Below are positions 34,327 to 43,438 of a stretch of 64,000 bases of DNA, piece after piece. Origin of the DNA: Geobacter sp. UBA2189 (GTDB taxonomy: Bacteria; Desulfobacterota; Desulfuromonadia; Geobacterales; Pseudopelobacteraceae); the NCBI GenBank assembly GCA_002328035.1, contig DCVL01000043.1, forward strand, positions 124,001 to 188,000, read 5' to 3'. The stretch's first letter is position 1. Each line of letters starts with the position of its first letter. The position numbers were made by a program, and so were the translations under genes. The notes beneath the pieces are model-generated. The model was not told where the DNA came from. It made no database searches and saw only the letters and a list, made by a program, of their open reading frames with translations.

Positions 34327-35352
34327 ATGAGTATTCTGGCCAAGCTGCTTAAAAAAGGAAATTACCACCACGAAAGCGGTGAAATTCTGCCTGGTTTGAA
34401 GCAGGCCGTTCACTCTGCAAACCAAACACCAGACAAACGAAGACAAAGATATCTGTTTATCTCTCTGGCTGCAGCACTATTAGTTGCAGGCGGCGGTCTT
34501 TTGGCAGTCTACCTCCAGACCCGTACGCCAACGCAGCTCACAACAAAAAACCCATTATTACAACAAGTTACAGTTGCACAGCAGGTTCAGCATCAGCCAT
34601 CATCATCAAAAGCTGTTACCCCACCAGTTTCTATTATTGCCGCTGCAAAAGATTCTGAGCCTGAAAAACCAGTAAAAACCGCCACAAAAAAAACATCTAC
34701 GAAGCTTTCAGGATCTGCGGTAAAGAAAGTTAAGGCTGACAAGGCAGATCATAAAACCATGAAGGAAAACAGACCGGCTGCAAGGGATAGGGCAACCATA
34801 GATGCATGGCTGTTTGCAGCTCGTACAGCAGAAACAAGGCGTGACTATGCTAAGGCTATGACCATGTACCGGATGGTTCTTGAGGCTGAGCCACATAACT
34901 ACCGGATTATGAACAACCTGGCCAGTATATGCCTTAATCTTGAGCTTTACGAAGAGGCGCTATCCTACGCAAACCAGGCATTAAAATTTAAATCGGATTA
35001 TGTATCAGCCCTTGTAAACGGAGGCATTGCCCAGGGAAGGCTTGGTAATGAAATCAGCGCAAGGGGTATGCTGTCTCGGGCAGTGACCGTTGAACCGGCA
35101 AACAGAAACGCTCTGTATAATCTTGCATTGATGCAGGAAAGGGGAAACCTTGCAGATGATGCATTTTCAACATGGAGAAGGCTTGCAGATACAGGCGATG
35201 CAAATGGCACTTCAGGTATGGCCCGTATCAATGAGAGAGCTGGGAAAAAAGGGGATGCCATCCGTTTGTACAGAGAGGTTACAACTAATCCTGAAGCTGG
35301 GCAGAGATTGAAGGAGACTGCGAGAGAACGGATAGCTGTACTGGATCGTTAA
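34327..35352 (+). CDS. TPR membrane protein, MshN-like
   Basis: A 341-aa protein with one membrane helix (about 42-62), a lysine- and proline-rich linker to about 155, and TPR repeats from about 160 on (ARTAETRRDYAKAMTMYRMVLEAEPHN, then NLASICLNLELYEEALSYANQAL, then NALYNLALMQERGNL). This layout matches MshN of MSHA pilus loci. It is on the strand opposite to the other msh genes and its last 4 nt overlap mshM tail to tail. Identity rests on layout and context. Confidence 0.7.
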   Translation: MSILAKLLKKGNYHHESGEILPGLKQAVHSANQTPDKRRQRYLFISLAAALLVAGGGLLAVYLQTRTPTQLTTKNPLLQQVTVAQQVQHQPSSSKAVTPPVSIIAAAKDSEPEKPVKTATKKTSTKLSGSAVKKVKADKADHKTMKENRPAARDRATIDAWLFAARTAETRRDYAKAMTMYRMVLEAEPHNYRIMNNLASICLNLELYEEALSYANQALKFKSDYVSALVNGGIAQGRLGNEISARGMLSRAVTVEPANRNALYNLALMQERGNLADDAFSTWRRLADTGDANGTSGMARINERAGKKGDAIRLYREVTTNPEAGQRLKETARERIAVLDR

Positions 35353-36272
35353 AAAAGGCTTTTCCAGATTATAATCCCTGCCAACACAGAGACTCCAATA
35401 CCGGTAGCTATCCAGATTGTCAATTGACTGGCCTTTTTTTTCTGCGCCTTCTTCTCACGCTTTAAAACCTCTTCGGCAGCTATCAAAACCTGTCGTTCCT
35501 GAACTCCCGGCTTTCCTTCCAGAAATGCGGCCATAAGAGCTCGTGAGGCTATCAGGTTTATTAATCTGGGTATGCCGCCAGACAGTTTATGTATGCTGTC
35601 AAGGCCAGTTTTGTCGAAGCAGGCCGCTACGCTGGCACCAGCCCGCATCAGTCGTGTAGCCAGATAATCTGCAGTGCCTCCCTGCGGAAGAGGAGACAGC
35701 GATGCCCTTACTGAGATCCTCTGATCAAGCTGCCTGAACCGTTCCGTTTCAAGCTTGTTAGCAAGTTCCGGCTGCCCTACCAGGATAATCTGTAGCAACT
35801 TCTCCCGCTCTGTCTCAAGATTTGAAAGCAGGCGCAGCTCTTCAAGGGTTTCATCTGGCAGTTGCTGCGCCTCATCCACAACGATTACAACCTTCCTACC
35901 ATTCTTTGCATGTTCAAGCAGAAAATCCCTGAACTCCTTTAGCATATCATTTTTGTTGCCTGATAGCGGATAGATGACGCCGAGGTCATCAAGCAGAGCC
36001 TGTAGAAACTCCTCTGGACTTAGACGCGGTGTCATAATCAGGGCAATCTCAGCTTGTTCCTGCCACTTATTTATAAATATTCTTAAAAGTGTAGTCTTGC
36101 CGGTTCCAGGTTCTCCGGTCAGAAGGCAGAAACCTTCCTTGTTGTTAAGCGTGTAATCAAGTGATAACAGGGCATTGGCATGTTCGTGGGAGGGGTAATA
36201 ATAAGCCGGATCAGGAGTAAGTCTGAATGGATCGTCTTTCAGGCCGAAAAAATCAAGATAGGTGGCGCTCAT
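35349..36272 (-). CDS. mshM: MshM-like AAA ATPase (ExeA/GspA family)
   Basis: A 307-aa protein with the ExeA-type start: YLDFFGLKDDPFRLTPDPAYYYPS, then Walker A GEPGTGKTT (about 56-64), Walker B VVIVVDEAQQL and the sensor LRLLSNLETE. A membrane helix near the C-terminus (about 286-304) is followed by only a few residues, so the peptidoglycan-binding domain of GspA is absent, as in MshM. It probably helps assemble the secretin. It lies 5 nt downstream of mshG. Confidence 0.82.
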   Translation of the reverse strand: MSATYLDFFGLKDDPFRLTPDPAYYYPSHEHANALLSLDYTLNNKEGFCLLTGEPGTGKTTLLRIFINKWQEQAEIALIMTPRLSPEEFLQALLDDLGVIYPLSGNKNDMLKEFRDFLLEHAKNGRKVVIVVDEAQQLPDETLEELRLLSNLETEREKLLQIILVGQPELANKLETERFRQLDQRISVRASLSPLPQGGTADYLATRLMRAGASVAACFDKTGLDSIHKLSGGIPRLINLIASRALMAAFLEGKPGVQERQVLIAAEEVLKREKKAQKKKASQLTIWIATGIGVSVLAGIIIWKSLF

Positions 36273-36277
36273 CCTGG

Positions 36278-37495
36278 CTATCCTTTGCCAACTTTAGAAA
36301 CAAGGTCATAAACCGGTAGCAGAAGTCCGCTGATTATAACCGCAAACAGTATGCCGACTATTGTAATTACAAGGGGCTCAATAATCTTGCCCAGTTTTTC
36401 TGAAACATCATCAAGTTTTTTAAGGTAGTGCGATGCCAGAAAGCCAAACTGATCATCAAGAGTACCGCTGCTCTCGCCAACTCCTATCAAACGAACCATC
36501 AGTGGCGGAAATACGTTCTGACGCTTGAGGGAATCTGCAATGGTACTGCCGTAGGTAATCTCTTCCCTGATTGAAGCTATCGAACGCTTGAATACGTCAT
36601 TACCCATAACCTCGGATACTATTCCAAATGTCCTGTCCACCGTCAATCCTGAAACAATAAGTATCCTCATCTGTTCAGCAAACAAGGCCAGCAGGCGGTT
36701 ATACTCTATCAGCTTGTATATCGGAAATTTCAGCTTAATTGTATCTACAACGTAACGGCCACGGTCGGTGCGTTGCATAAGCTTGATTGTAAAAAAAACA
36801 AGCGCCGGAATTATTATCCCCATATACCAGAAACGCTGGGAAATATTGCTGGCCACAATAAGCATTCTGGTCAGAAGCGGAAGTTTTACCCCAAGTCCTT
36901 TGAGTGTGTCTATGATTTTTGGCAGGACATATATCATCCAGAAGGCAAGGGCGCCCAGAGTGGTTACAATGGCAAAGGCTGGATAGATAAGAGCCCTCTT
37001 GATTGATGAGGAGAGGTCTTCCATCCTCTGAAGATGTTCTGCAACATCCGCCAGACTTTTTTCAAACCGGCCTGTCTCTTCGCCAACTCTTACCAGCCTC
37101 CTGAACACTTCAGGAAAGATCTTTGAATGCTGTTCAAGAGCATCTGAAAAACTGGTGCCCTGTTCAACGCTCTGTTTTATCTCAGCCAGCACAGCCTGCA
37201 GGGTAGTGTTGGTGATGGCACTGCCAATATCACTTAATGCAGTCAATAATGGAATTCCAGCTCCAACCATAACAGAGATATTATTCGCGAGGTCAATTAC
37301 TTCTATCCGTTTAACTCTGCGTTGTCCAAGAATAGCCCCTATTTTTGAAAAGAACTCCGAGCTTTGCGATATCCTGAGGATATAGAACCCACGAGAGATT
37401 AGTGTTTCGGATGCATCCTCAATATTTTCCGCTTCAACCGTACCTTTAACGGTCTTGCCGGAAGTTTCAACAGCCTGATAGACAAACAGGCTCAT
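36278..37495 (-). CDS. mshG: MshG-like inner-membrane platform protein (GspF/PilC family)
   Basis: A 405-aa protein with two GspF domains, each ending in membrane helices. MSLFVYQAVETSGKTVKGTVEAEN is the typical N-terminus, and FSDALEQHSKIFPEVFRRLVRVGEETGRFEKSL and VRLIGVGESSGTLDDQF are the paired conserved motifs (V-G-E-x-x-G-x-L). It is the platform that couples the ATPase to pilus assembly. It overlaps mshE by 4 nt. Confidence 0.88.
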   Translation of the reverse strand: MSLFVYQAVETSGKTVKGTVEAENIEDASETLISRGFYILRISQSSEFFSKIGAILGQRRVKRIEVIDLANNISVMVGAGIPLLTALSDIGSAITNTTLQAVLAEIKQSVEQGTSFSDALEQHSKIFPEVFRRLVRVGEETGRFEKSLADVAEHLQRMEDLSSSIKRALIYPAFAIVTTLGALAFWMIYVLPKIIDTLKGLGVKLPLLTRMLIVASNISQRFWYMGIIIPALVFFTIKLMQRTDRGRYVVDTIKLKFPIYKLIEYNRLLALFAEQMRILIVSGLTVDRTFGIVSEVMGNDVFKRSIASIREEITYGSTIADSLKRQNVFPPLMVRLIGVGESSGTLDDQFGFLASHYLKKLDDVSEKLGKIIEPLVITIVGILFAVIISGLLLPVYDLVSKVGKG

Positions 37496-39144
37496 CCAGC
37501 CACCCGCATCACTTCTGCAAGTGTGGTTATACCTTCGGCAGCCTTCATAATTCCGTCATGCTGAAGAGCCACTGTGCCGTTTGCCAGAGCATGTTCCATA
37601 ATGGTTCCGGTAGAGGCGCCATCATAGATAAGCTGCCTTATAGTATTATCAACGACCAACACCTCACAGATAGAGACCCTGCCACTGAAACCGCTGTTTC
37701 CGCACTTGGAACAGCCTACTCCGCGAAGACCGGTTTTTTTCTCAATCTTGTGCTGTCTGAACAGCTCCAGTTCATCGTGCGACAAGCCATATTCCTCAGT
37801 GCAGTATTTACAGTTCTTACGAACCAGGCGCTGAGCCACAATGGCTACCAGCGCAGAAGAGAGCAGGAATGTATCCACTTTAAGATCAAGCAGGCGAGGC
37901 ACCGCTGTTACAGCATCGTTTGTATGCAGGGTAGACAGAACCAGGTGACCGGTTATTGCAGCTCTTACAGCCATCTGCGCTGTTTCTTCATCACGAATCT
38001 CACCAAGCAGCATCACATCCGGATCCTGACGCATAAAACTTCGGGCAGCAGAAGCAAATTCATACCCCGCCTTTTCATTTACCTGCGTCTGTTTCACAAA
38101 ACTCAAACGATATTCAACAGGATCCTCAACAGTCAGGACATTTCTTTCCAAGCGGTTCAATTCACGCAGGGCAGCATAAAGGGTTGTGGTCTTGCCACTG
38201 CCGGTAGGCCCTACAATAAGTATGATACCGTAAGATTTATTAAACAGACGGCGAACCTGATGAACTATTGAAGCATTAAAACCAAGCGCCTCAAGACGCA
38301 ACAATGGGCCTGCTCCGGCCAGAAGTCGCAGCACCAGGTTTTCACCAAATATAGAGGGGATGGTTGAAACCCTGACCTCAAAATTTTTGGAAAGAAATGA
38401 GTGCGAAAAGGATCCATCCTGGGGAAGTCGCTGTTCAGCAATATCAAGTTGTCCTAGTATCTTTATACGGGAGACTATTCCGGCATGCACCTGTTTCTGA
38501 ATGCAGTGCCCATGCTGTAGAACACCGTCAATACGGTAAAATACATTGGTTACATCCTCTGTTGGTGAAATATGGATATCAGTTGCCTGTTTACGGATAC
38601 CGTCGACCATAATCAGTTCAACCAGCTCCGCAATGGTACTGCCTGGGATAGTGCCGGTTATCTGGCGCAACTGGGCGATTATCTCCTGCATTCTCTTCTG
38701 GATTGGATGGGTGATGAAATAATAGGACTTTTCAAGGGTTGTCTGGTAGTGATCGTGATCAACCAGATAGACCCTGGGCTGCTTTCCTGTAAGCTTTGTA
38801 GCAGTATCAACGGCAACTATATTACTGGGATTTGTAATCCCTATTGTCATCCTTCCATCTTCCAGGTAGAGAGGTATCATCCCTATCTTTTCAGCCGTAT
38901 CCTTTGGTATAAGACGAAGAGCCTCTTCATCCGGTTCAACATCGGTAAGATCCAGATACTCAAGTCCACTCTGAACAGCAATGGTTCTGGCAAACTCCGG
39001 CGCCGTTATAAACCCCAGCTTTATAAGCAGATCACCCAAAATAGCTCCGGTAACCTGCTGTTGTTCCAGAGCTATCTGAAGTTGCTTGGGAGTGAGAACC
39101 CCCTGAGATAAAAGCAGTTCACCTATCTTGATCGGTGCGGCCAT
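37492..39144 (-). CDS. mshE: MshE-like pilus assembly ATPase with c-di-GMP-binding motif
   Basis: A 550-aa ATPase. The N-terminal KIGELLLSQGVLTPKQLQIA and following L-E-Q-Q (residues 6-29) fit the MshEN motif, and a second copy follows (LGDLLIKLGFIT). The ATPase has Walker A GPTGSGKT, the Asp box VEDPVEY, Walker B VMLLGEIRDEET, His box STLHTNDA, and the zinc cysteines CKYC and CSKCG. MshEN domains bind c-di-GMP, so extension of this pilus is probably turned on by that signal. It is translationally coupled to mshG. Confidence 0.9.
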   Translation of the reverse strand: MAAPIKIGELLLSQGVLTPKQLQIALEQQQVTGAILGDLLIKLGFITAPEFARTIAVQSGLEYLDLTDVEPDEEALRLIPKDTAEKIGMIPLYLEDGRMTIGITNPSNIVAVDTATKLTGKQPRVYLVDHDHYQTTLEKSYYFITHPIQKRMQEIIAQLRQITGTIPGSTIAELVELIMVDGIRKQATDIHISPTEDVTNVFYRIDGVLQHGHCIQKQVHAGIVSRIKILGQLDIAEQRLPQDGSFSHSFLSKNFEVRVSTIPSIFGENLVLRLLAGAGPLLRLEALGFNASIVHQVRRLFNKSYGIILIVGPTGSGKTTTLYAALRELNRLERNVLTVEDPVEYRLSFVKQTQVNEKAGYEFASAARSFMRQDPDVMLLGEIRDEETAQMAVRAAITGHLVLSTLHTNDAVTAVPRLLDLKVDTFLLSSALVAIVAQRLVRKNCKYCTEEYGLSHDELELFRQHKIEKKTGLRGVGCSKCGNSGFSGRVSICEVLVVDNTIRQLIYDGASTGTIMEHALANGTVALQHDGIMKAAEGITTLAEVMRVAG

Positions 39145-39159
39145 AGCAGTTCTCCGAAA

Positions 39160-40929
39160 TTACTCGTTATTAATCAGGTAAGGTTGCAGGATTACGACAA
39201 GTTCAGTGCGCTTGTCCTGATTGTTACGTCTTGTGAACAAGGTTCCAAACCAGGGAATATCACCAAGCAACGGCACTTTTTCATCCTTTTGCTGCTGACT
39301 ATTTGATATCAAGCCCCCTATCACGATCATCTCTCCATTACGAACCTTGACAGTTGTGGATAGTTCACGCAGATCGACCGTTGGAACCTTGATAGTTATC
39401 TGATTTTCAGGATCACCGCCAACAGTCGCATCTGCAAGTTCAACAAGATGAGAAATAATAGGGGTAACGGTCAGACTTATCTCCCCTTTATTGTTTATGT
39501 ATGGAGCCAGACCCAGCATTATTCCAGAGAGAACATTGCCCGTTTCAACCGAGTAGGTTACAGTTGGTGCACTGCCAGCAGTTGTTGTGGTAGTAGAGGT
39601 AACCTTTGCAATATAGTTTGTATTACGCCCTACAGAAAGGAGGGCAGTCTGACCGTTCATCACATTTATTCTGGGATTTGAAAGGGTCTTTACCTCTCCC
39701 TGAGTCTTTAGGGCCGTAAGTAATGTGTTTGTATTACCTCCCTTATAGCCCAGACGAAATGTACCGTTTTTTATAGATGCATCCAGCGATGTTGTGGTAT
39801 TCCCGAATCCACCCAAAGGAACCCCTATTGTATTGAACCAGCGGATATCTCCAAGAAAATCCCAATCAATGCCGAACTTCAGGGAATCATCCAGCTGAAC
39901 CTCAATAATCCGTGCCTCTATCAAAACCTGACGGTTGAGTGTTTTTCTGAGAGTATCAAGATATGACTCAATCCTTTGAAGATTTCTGCGAGTAGCTGTA
40001 ACCATTATAGTGCCAGTCAGACGGTTAACAACTACCTGCTGGCGTGGACCATCATTTTTTCCGCTGGCTGACGCTTCAGAGGCTGGCGCAGTTGCCACCT
40101 GAGACCTTGACTGCAATGCAGAAGTGCCTGACTGTGAATTGTTTATAGCAGGGATTGCGCTGGTTCTGCTGTTCTGCTGAGACGTTTCAGTTCGTGAACC
40201 AGTTGTCTCAGACTTGGCTATCATCCCCTGAAGTGTTTTTTCTAGTGAATCCCAGAAATCATATGCCTTTGCATCATTTTTTATGCTCTGGCTTATGGTA
40301 CCTTTTATATTGGATGAACCACCTCCGCCACTACCGCCTCCGGCGGTAAGCGAAGCGCCGCTTCCGAGGATATCACCGCCAACCTCAACATGAAAGCCCT
40401 GAACCATGGCAGGGTGCCCAAGTTCAAAGGTCTTTGTGCCTGTTGAATCAACGGTCACGGTGTTGTCTTTAATTGTATAAAAGTAATCTGCAGAATTAAG
40501 CACTGTGGAAAGGGCGTCATCCGCCGTCACCCTTTTAAGGCTGATGGTAATCGAGCGTTCCTGCTGAACCCCATCGTTTATAATCAGGTTCAGACCAGCC
40601 GATTCAGCTATTACATGAAGTATATCACCCAGTGCACTGTTTCTGGCCTGTATATTAACCAACCTTGTTTTAGCCGGCGTAAGATCATCAGTTACCGGCC
40701 TGTATTCGGGAGTTTTAAGAGGCGGCAATGGTGGCTGCGGCTTTAGTTCCTGAATGTTTCTGGCCACAAAAGGGTCATTTTTCCCAGGTGGCGCAGTCAA
40801 GGGAGTATCCATGGCTGAGCGGGCTCCACCAGACTGCTTGACTGTAGCGGTTCCACAACCGGCCAGAATCATACAGATCAGCAACAGAGTCAGACTGAAG
40901 GTATATCGGGTTATTCCATTGTAAGCCAT
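39160..40929 (-). CDS. mshL: MshL-like outer-membrane secretin
   Basis: A 589-aa lipoprotein secretin. The lipobox is LAGC (Cys25). An N0/STN-like domain (ARNSALGDILHVIAESAGLNLIIND) and an N1-like domain precede the secretin core, which ends with RVRNGEMIVIGGLISN and EVPLLGDIPWFGTLF-type motifs (here EKVPLLGDIPWFGTLFTRR). A glycine/serine-rich insert near residues 190-210 and a Ser/Thr-rich linker near 240-295 are present. It forms the outer-membrane gate for the pilus. Its start overlaps the end of the mshK-like gene by 19 nt. Confidence 0.9.
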   Translation of the reverse strand: MAYNGITRYTFSLTLLLICMILAGCGTATVKQSGGARSAMDTPLTAPPGKNDPFVARNIQELKPQPPLPPLKTPEYRPVTDDLTPAKTRLVNIQARNSALGDILHVIAESAGLNLIINDGVQQERSITISLKRVTADDALSTVLNSADYFYTIKDNTVTVDSTGTKTFELGHPAMVQGFHVEVGGDILGSGASLTAGGGSGGGGSSNIKGTISQSIKNDAKAYDFWDSLEKTLQGMIAKSETTGSRTETSQQNSRTSAIPAINNSQSGTSALQSRSQVATAPASEASASGKNDGPRQQVVVNRLTGTIMVTATRRNLQRIESYLDTLRKTLNRQVLIEARIIEVQLDDSLKFGIDWDFLGDIRWFNTIGVPLGGFGNTTTSLDASIKNGTFRLGYKGGNTNTLLTALKTQGEVKTLSNPRINVMNGQTALLSVGRNTNYIAKVTSTTTTTAGSAPTVTYSVETGNVLSGIMLGLAPYINNKGEISLTVTPIISHLVELADATVGGDPENQITIKVPTVDLRELSTTVKVRNGEMIVIGGLISNSQQQKDEKVPLLGDIPWFGTLFTRRNNQDKRTELVVILQPYLINNE

Positions 40930-41372
40930 CGTTTCCCTCTCTTGTCTTCAATAAGCACCTTTTTTTGCTCTACCTTTATCACCCTTACCCCTTTTCTTAC
41001 CTGTCCCTGCCTTAGCAGATGGCCATCAATTATAGCTGTATCTTTGGCAGTTCCTGAAAACAGAATAAATGTAAGAGTCAGTTCAGGCATTACTGAAGCT
41101 ATACCGGACTTTGAAGCCTCTTTCTCCACTGCAGCTGAGGTTGCCGGCTTTAATTCAGGAGCTGCAATAACTGAAACCGGACAGGGTGGATTACTCTCCT
41201 TCCAGCTTCTGTAGTTTATATTCAGAGCATTTGGATTGAAATTCAGAAGCCCCTTTTCAGCAGGGCTGAGCCTTGGCTCAAACTTTACAAATATAAAAAG
41301 CAAAATTGGGATCATAATCGCGACAAGAGTTGCAAAGAGTACAATTATAGTCTGTCTTGAAATAGAACTCAT
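40911..41372 (-). CDS. MshK-like (PilP/GspC-like) pilus assembly protein
   Basis: A 153-aa protein with one N-terminal membrane helix (about 7-28) and a C-terminal beta domain: SGTAKDTAIIDGHLLRQGQ, then IKVEQKKVLIEDKRGKRWL. This resembles the homology region of PilP/GspC-type proteins that link the inner-membrane complex to the secretin. Position between mshJ- and mshL-like genes fits MshK. The name is from position and layout, as sequences of this group diverge strongly. Confidence 0.65.
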   Translation of the reverse strand: MSSISRQTIIVLFATLVAIMIPILLFIFVKFEPRLSPAEKGLLNFNPNALNINYRSWKESNPPCPVSVIAAPELKPATSAAVEKEASKSGIASVMPELTLTFILFSGTAKDTAIIDGHLLRQGQVRKGVRVIKVEQKKVLIEDKRGKRWLTME

Positions 41373-41944
41373 GAACCTGCCCCTGCTGTGACAGACTGAT
41401 TGCTTGCCGGCATCTGTGCTGCGCCTTCAATAGTCATCTTCAATCCGCCTCTTCCGTCGCTGGCAGATTGTTCAACAGCTATTGAATTTATGTCAACAGA
41501 TGGACATATCAGGGTTTGCATTCGACCCAGTCTGTTAATTACGGATGAATAATATATGGATTCTGGCAACTCCATAGTCGCTGCAAAATCAACACTAATG
41601 AGACCTTCCTTGTTATCAATCCCTTTTACAAGCATCTCTTTTGGCGCAAGCAAGGTTTTAATCCCATCCATTTGGCTGTACAGCAGCCATTCTGGCGAAC
41701 TGGATTCAAAAGCTTGAGGCAACATTCCCCTGAAGACAGCTATCGTTCTGGATAAATCCCTGGCGCTGGAATTCATTCTGGATATATTGCGCACTATCTT
41801 TTCCTGATTTTCTATAGATTCAGAAAGCATCCTTCTGTATCGGACTGAAACCGCAAATGCTGTCGAAAAAGCGGAAAAAAGGACAAGAATAATACCTAGC
41901 CGCACCAAAAGTTTCTTTGTCTGTTGCTGCATTTGCGCATTCAT
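41369..41944 (-). CDS. MshJ-like (PilO-like) inner-membrane protein
   Basis: A 191-aa bitopic protein: membrane helix near 11-31, a coiled coil (SESIENQEKIVRNISRMNSSA) and a small alpha/beta C-terminal domain (LLAPKEMLVKGIDNKEG, then YYSSVINRLGRM). This is the PilO/GspM layout, and gene order gives MshJ. It overlaps both neighbours by 4 nt, so the whole mshI-J-K-L run is translationally coupled. Confidence 0.68.
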   Translation of the reverse strand: MNAQMQQQTKKLLVRLGIILVLFSAFSTAFAVSVRYRRMLSESIENQEKIVRNISRMNSSARDLSRTIAVFRGMLPQAFESSSPEWLLYSQMDGIKTLLAPKEMLVKGIDNKEGLISVDFAATMELPESIYYSSVINRLGRMQTLICPSVDINSIAVEQSASDGRGGLKMTIEGAAQMPASNQSVTAGAGS

Positions 41945-43272
41945 TTCGAGTAGCGCCCTTCAAGGGTAAATTTATGATTATTGGTATCCAGATGTTTGGA
42001 AGCTATTGATATTCCTTTTACTAAGGCAAGGCGTTTGACAAGCTCTTCAAGACACGCCTGGCTCCCTGAAAGGGTCTTCGCATTAATAGTTCCGTTAAAC
42101 AGAATCGATATCGAGTCCTTATCACGTTTTGAAGAAAAGGATGCTATTGTAACGCCTTCCACTCCAGACAGATCCAGGGCAGCCAGAAGATCTGGTATTG
42201 TCGGTTCAGCGTTGCGCCTGTTCAAGACAGCAATCATATCCTCAACTTTATTTCTCTGTTCAGTAACAGACTGAAATGAGTCAATAGCCCCCTGTAAGAT
42301 TACCGTTGGCTGACGGCTCTTTTCAAGCGAGTTCTTCAAACCGGCTATAAGTCCTGCCTGTATTGCCAATAGCAACATTACAACGACGGTTGCCAGTGCA
42401 AAAACATATCCGGCATAGCGGACAAGTTCCTGCTCCTTAAGCGCCAGACGGTAGTTTTTGGGTCTCAAATCATCTGAAGCGGTGAAGGGATAATTAAGAA
42501 TAGCAAGCTGTGCAGGATATTCCAGCAAACTGTCCTCAGAAAACCTTTTAGCAATTGAGGGGCTGAATGGGACAAACGGAGGCGAGGGATCAGCACAGTT
42601 AATGGCAATAGCCCCACCCGGCCTTATACGGAGAGACTGGAAGCAATAATCAAGTGTCATCGTAACATTCTGCTTGTCAAACTGGTTCCAATCCCGCCCA
42701 TCTGAAGGTATCTGACGGCTAAACAACACCGCTCTCCCTTCAATAATAAACAAGGTCTTTCTCATCCCTTCATCATAACCGCAAAGCAGTATATTAGGCA
42801 GTTCAGTAGAGGTTCCGGCAACCATAGTGGCAAGTATCTGTGGAGCGGTGGCAACTATATGAACCGGCTTGTTATGCTTTACAAAAGGCTCAAGAAAAGA
42901 ATCAAGAAGTTCATTTGAAATCATGCAACAAGCAACTCGGCGAACAGTCCTGCCATCCTGAACCAGTTCACCAATAATTCTGTAAGCAAATGAAAAATTG
43001 GCGCTTTCCGGATGCATCCGCCTTAGTTCAGTATCAATTATACGGGCATTAAATCTTGCCTCAACCGGTGGAATATTGACTACTTCATAAATCGCGTCTG
43101 GTGAGTTTATAATAATTTGGTAGGATTTACTGCGATCAGAGGCAAGAAACAGTTCAAACTCATTGTCACTCAGGGTAAGAGTGCGTTTCAGGGTCAAGTT
43201 GTATTTGGTTTTATCAGCCGTTACAACCCTAATGGCATCAGCATCGTAACTGACGACCGTGTAAAGTGACAT
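41941..43272 (-). CDS. MshI-like (PilM/PilN-type) pilus biogenesis protein
   Basis: A 443-aa protein from ATG 43272 (MSLYTVVSYDADAIRVV). The N-terminal two thirds look like an actin/PilM-type cytoplasmic domain; a membrane helix near residues 290-312 (YVFALATVVVMLLLAI) is followed by a coiled coil and a small periplasmic PilN-like domain. MshI combines these parts. The open frame runs on upstream to 43518, but that would overlap groEL by about 80 nt and add a non-homologous cysteine/arginine-rich stretch, so I reject it. This is the first gene of the minus-strand msh operon. Confidence 0.72.
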   Translation of the reverse strand: MSLYTVVSYDADAIRVVTADKTKYNLTLKRTLTLSDNEFELFLASDRSKSYQIIINSPDAIYEVVNIPPVEARFNARIIDTELRRMHPESANFSFAYRIIGELVQDGRTVRRVACCMISNELLDSFLEPFVKHNKPVHIVATAPQILATMVAGTSTELPNILLCGYDEGMRKTLFIIEGRAVLFSRQIPSDGRDWNQFDKQNVTMTLDYCFQSLRIRPGGAIAINCADPSPPFVPFSPSIAKRFSEDSLLEYPAQLAILNYPFTASDDLRPKNYRLALKEQELVRYAGYVFALATVVVMLLLAIQAGLIAGLKNSLEKSRQPTVILQGAIDSFQSVTEQRNKVEDMIAVLNRRNAEPTIPDLLAALDLSGVEGVTIASFSSKRDKDSISILFNGTINAKTLSGSQACLEELVKRLALVKGISIASKHLDTNNHKFTLEGRYSK

Positions 43273-43360
43273 TAAGCCCCCAGACAATAAATGAATGGAG
43301 CTTTTTACCCTATCAAGAGCCTTAATGTCCAGAATAAATAAGGTCTTAGCAGAACATGAC

Positions 43361-43387
43361 AGAGGGCGGGAGATTCCCCCGCCCTCT
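43361..43387 (-). terminator. Hairpin terminator after groEL
   Basis: AGAGGGCGGG (43361-43370) pairs with CCCGCCCTCT (43378-43387), ten pairs with a 7-nt loop. It lies 52 nt beyond the groEL stop. The T-run is poor on the minus strand, so termination may be incomplete and allow some read-through into the msh operon. Confidence 0.6.
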
Positions 43388-43438
43388 GTTTTCTGCTCGT
43401 CCATTGAGCCTTCTTTAACTACAGAATGGCTCCTCTTT

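Noticed and set aside
38572..39111. 179-codon plus-strand open frame opposite mshE
   Set aside because: Shadow of a well-supported ATPase gene; no ribosome site and no recognisable motifs.
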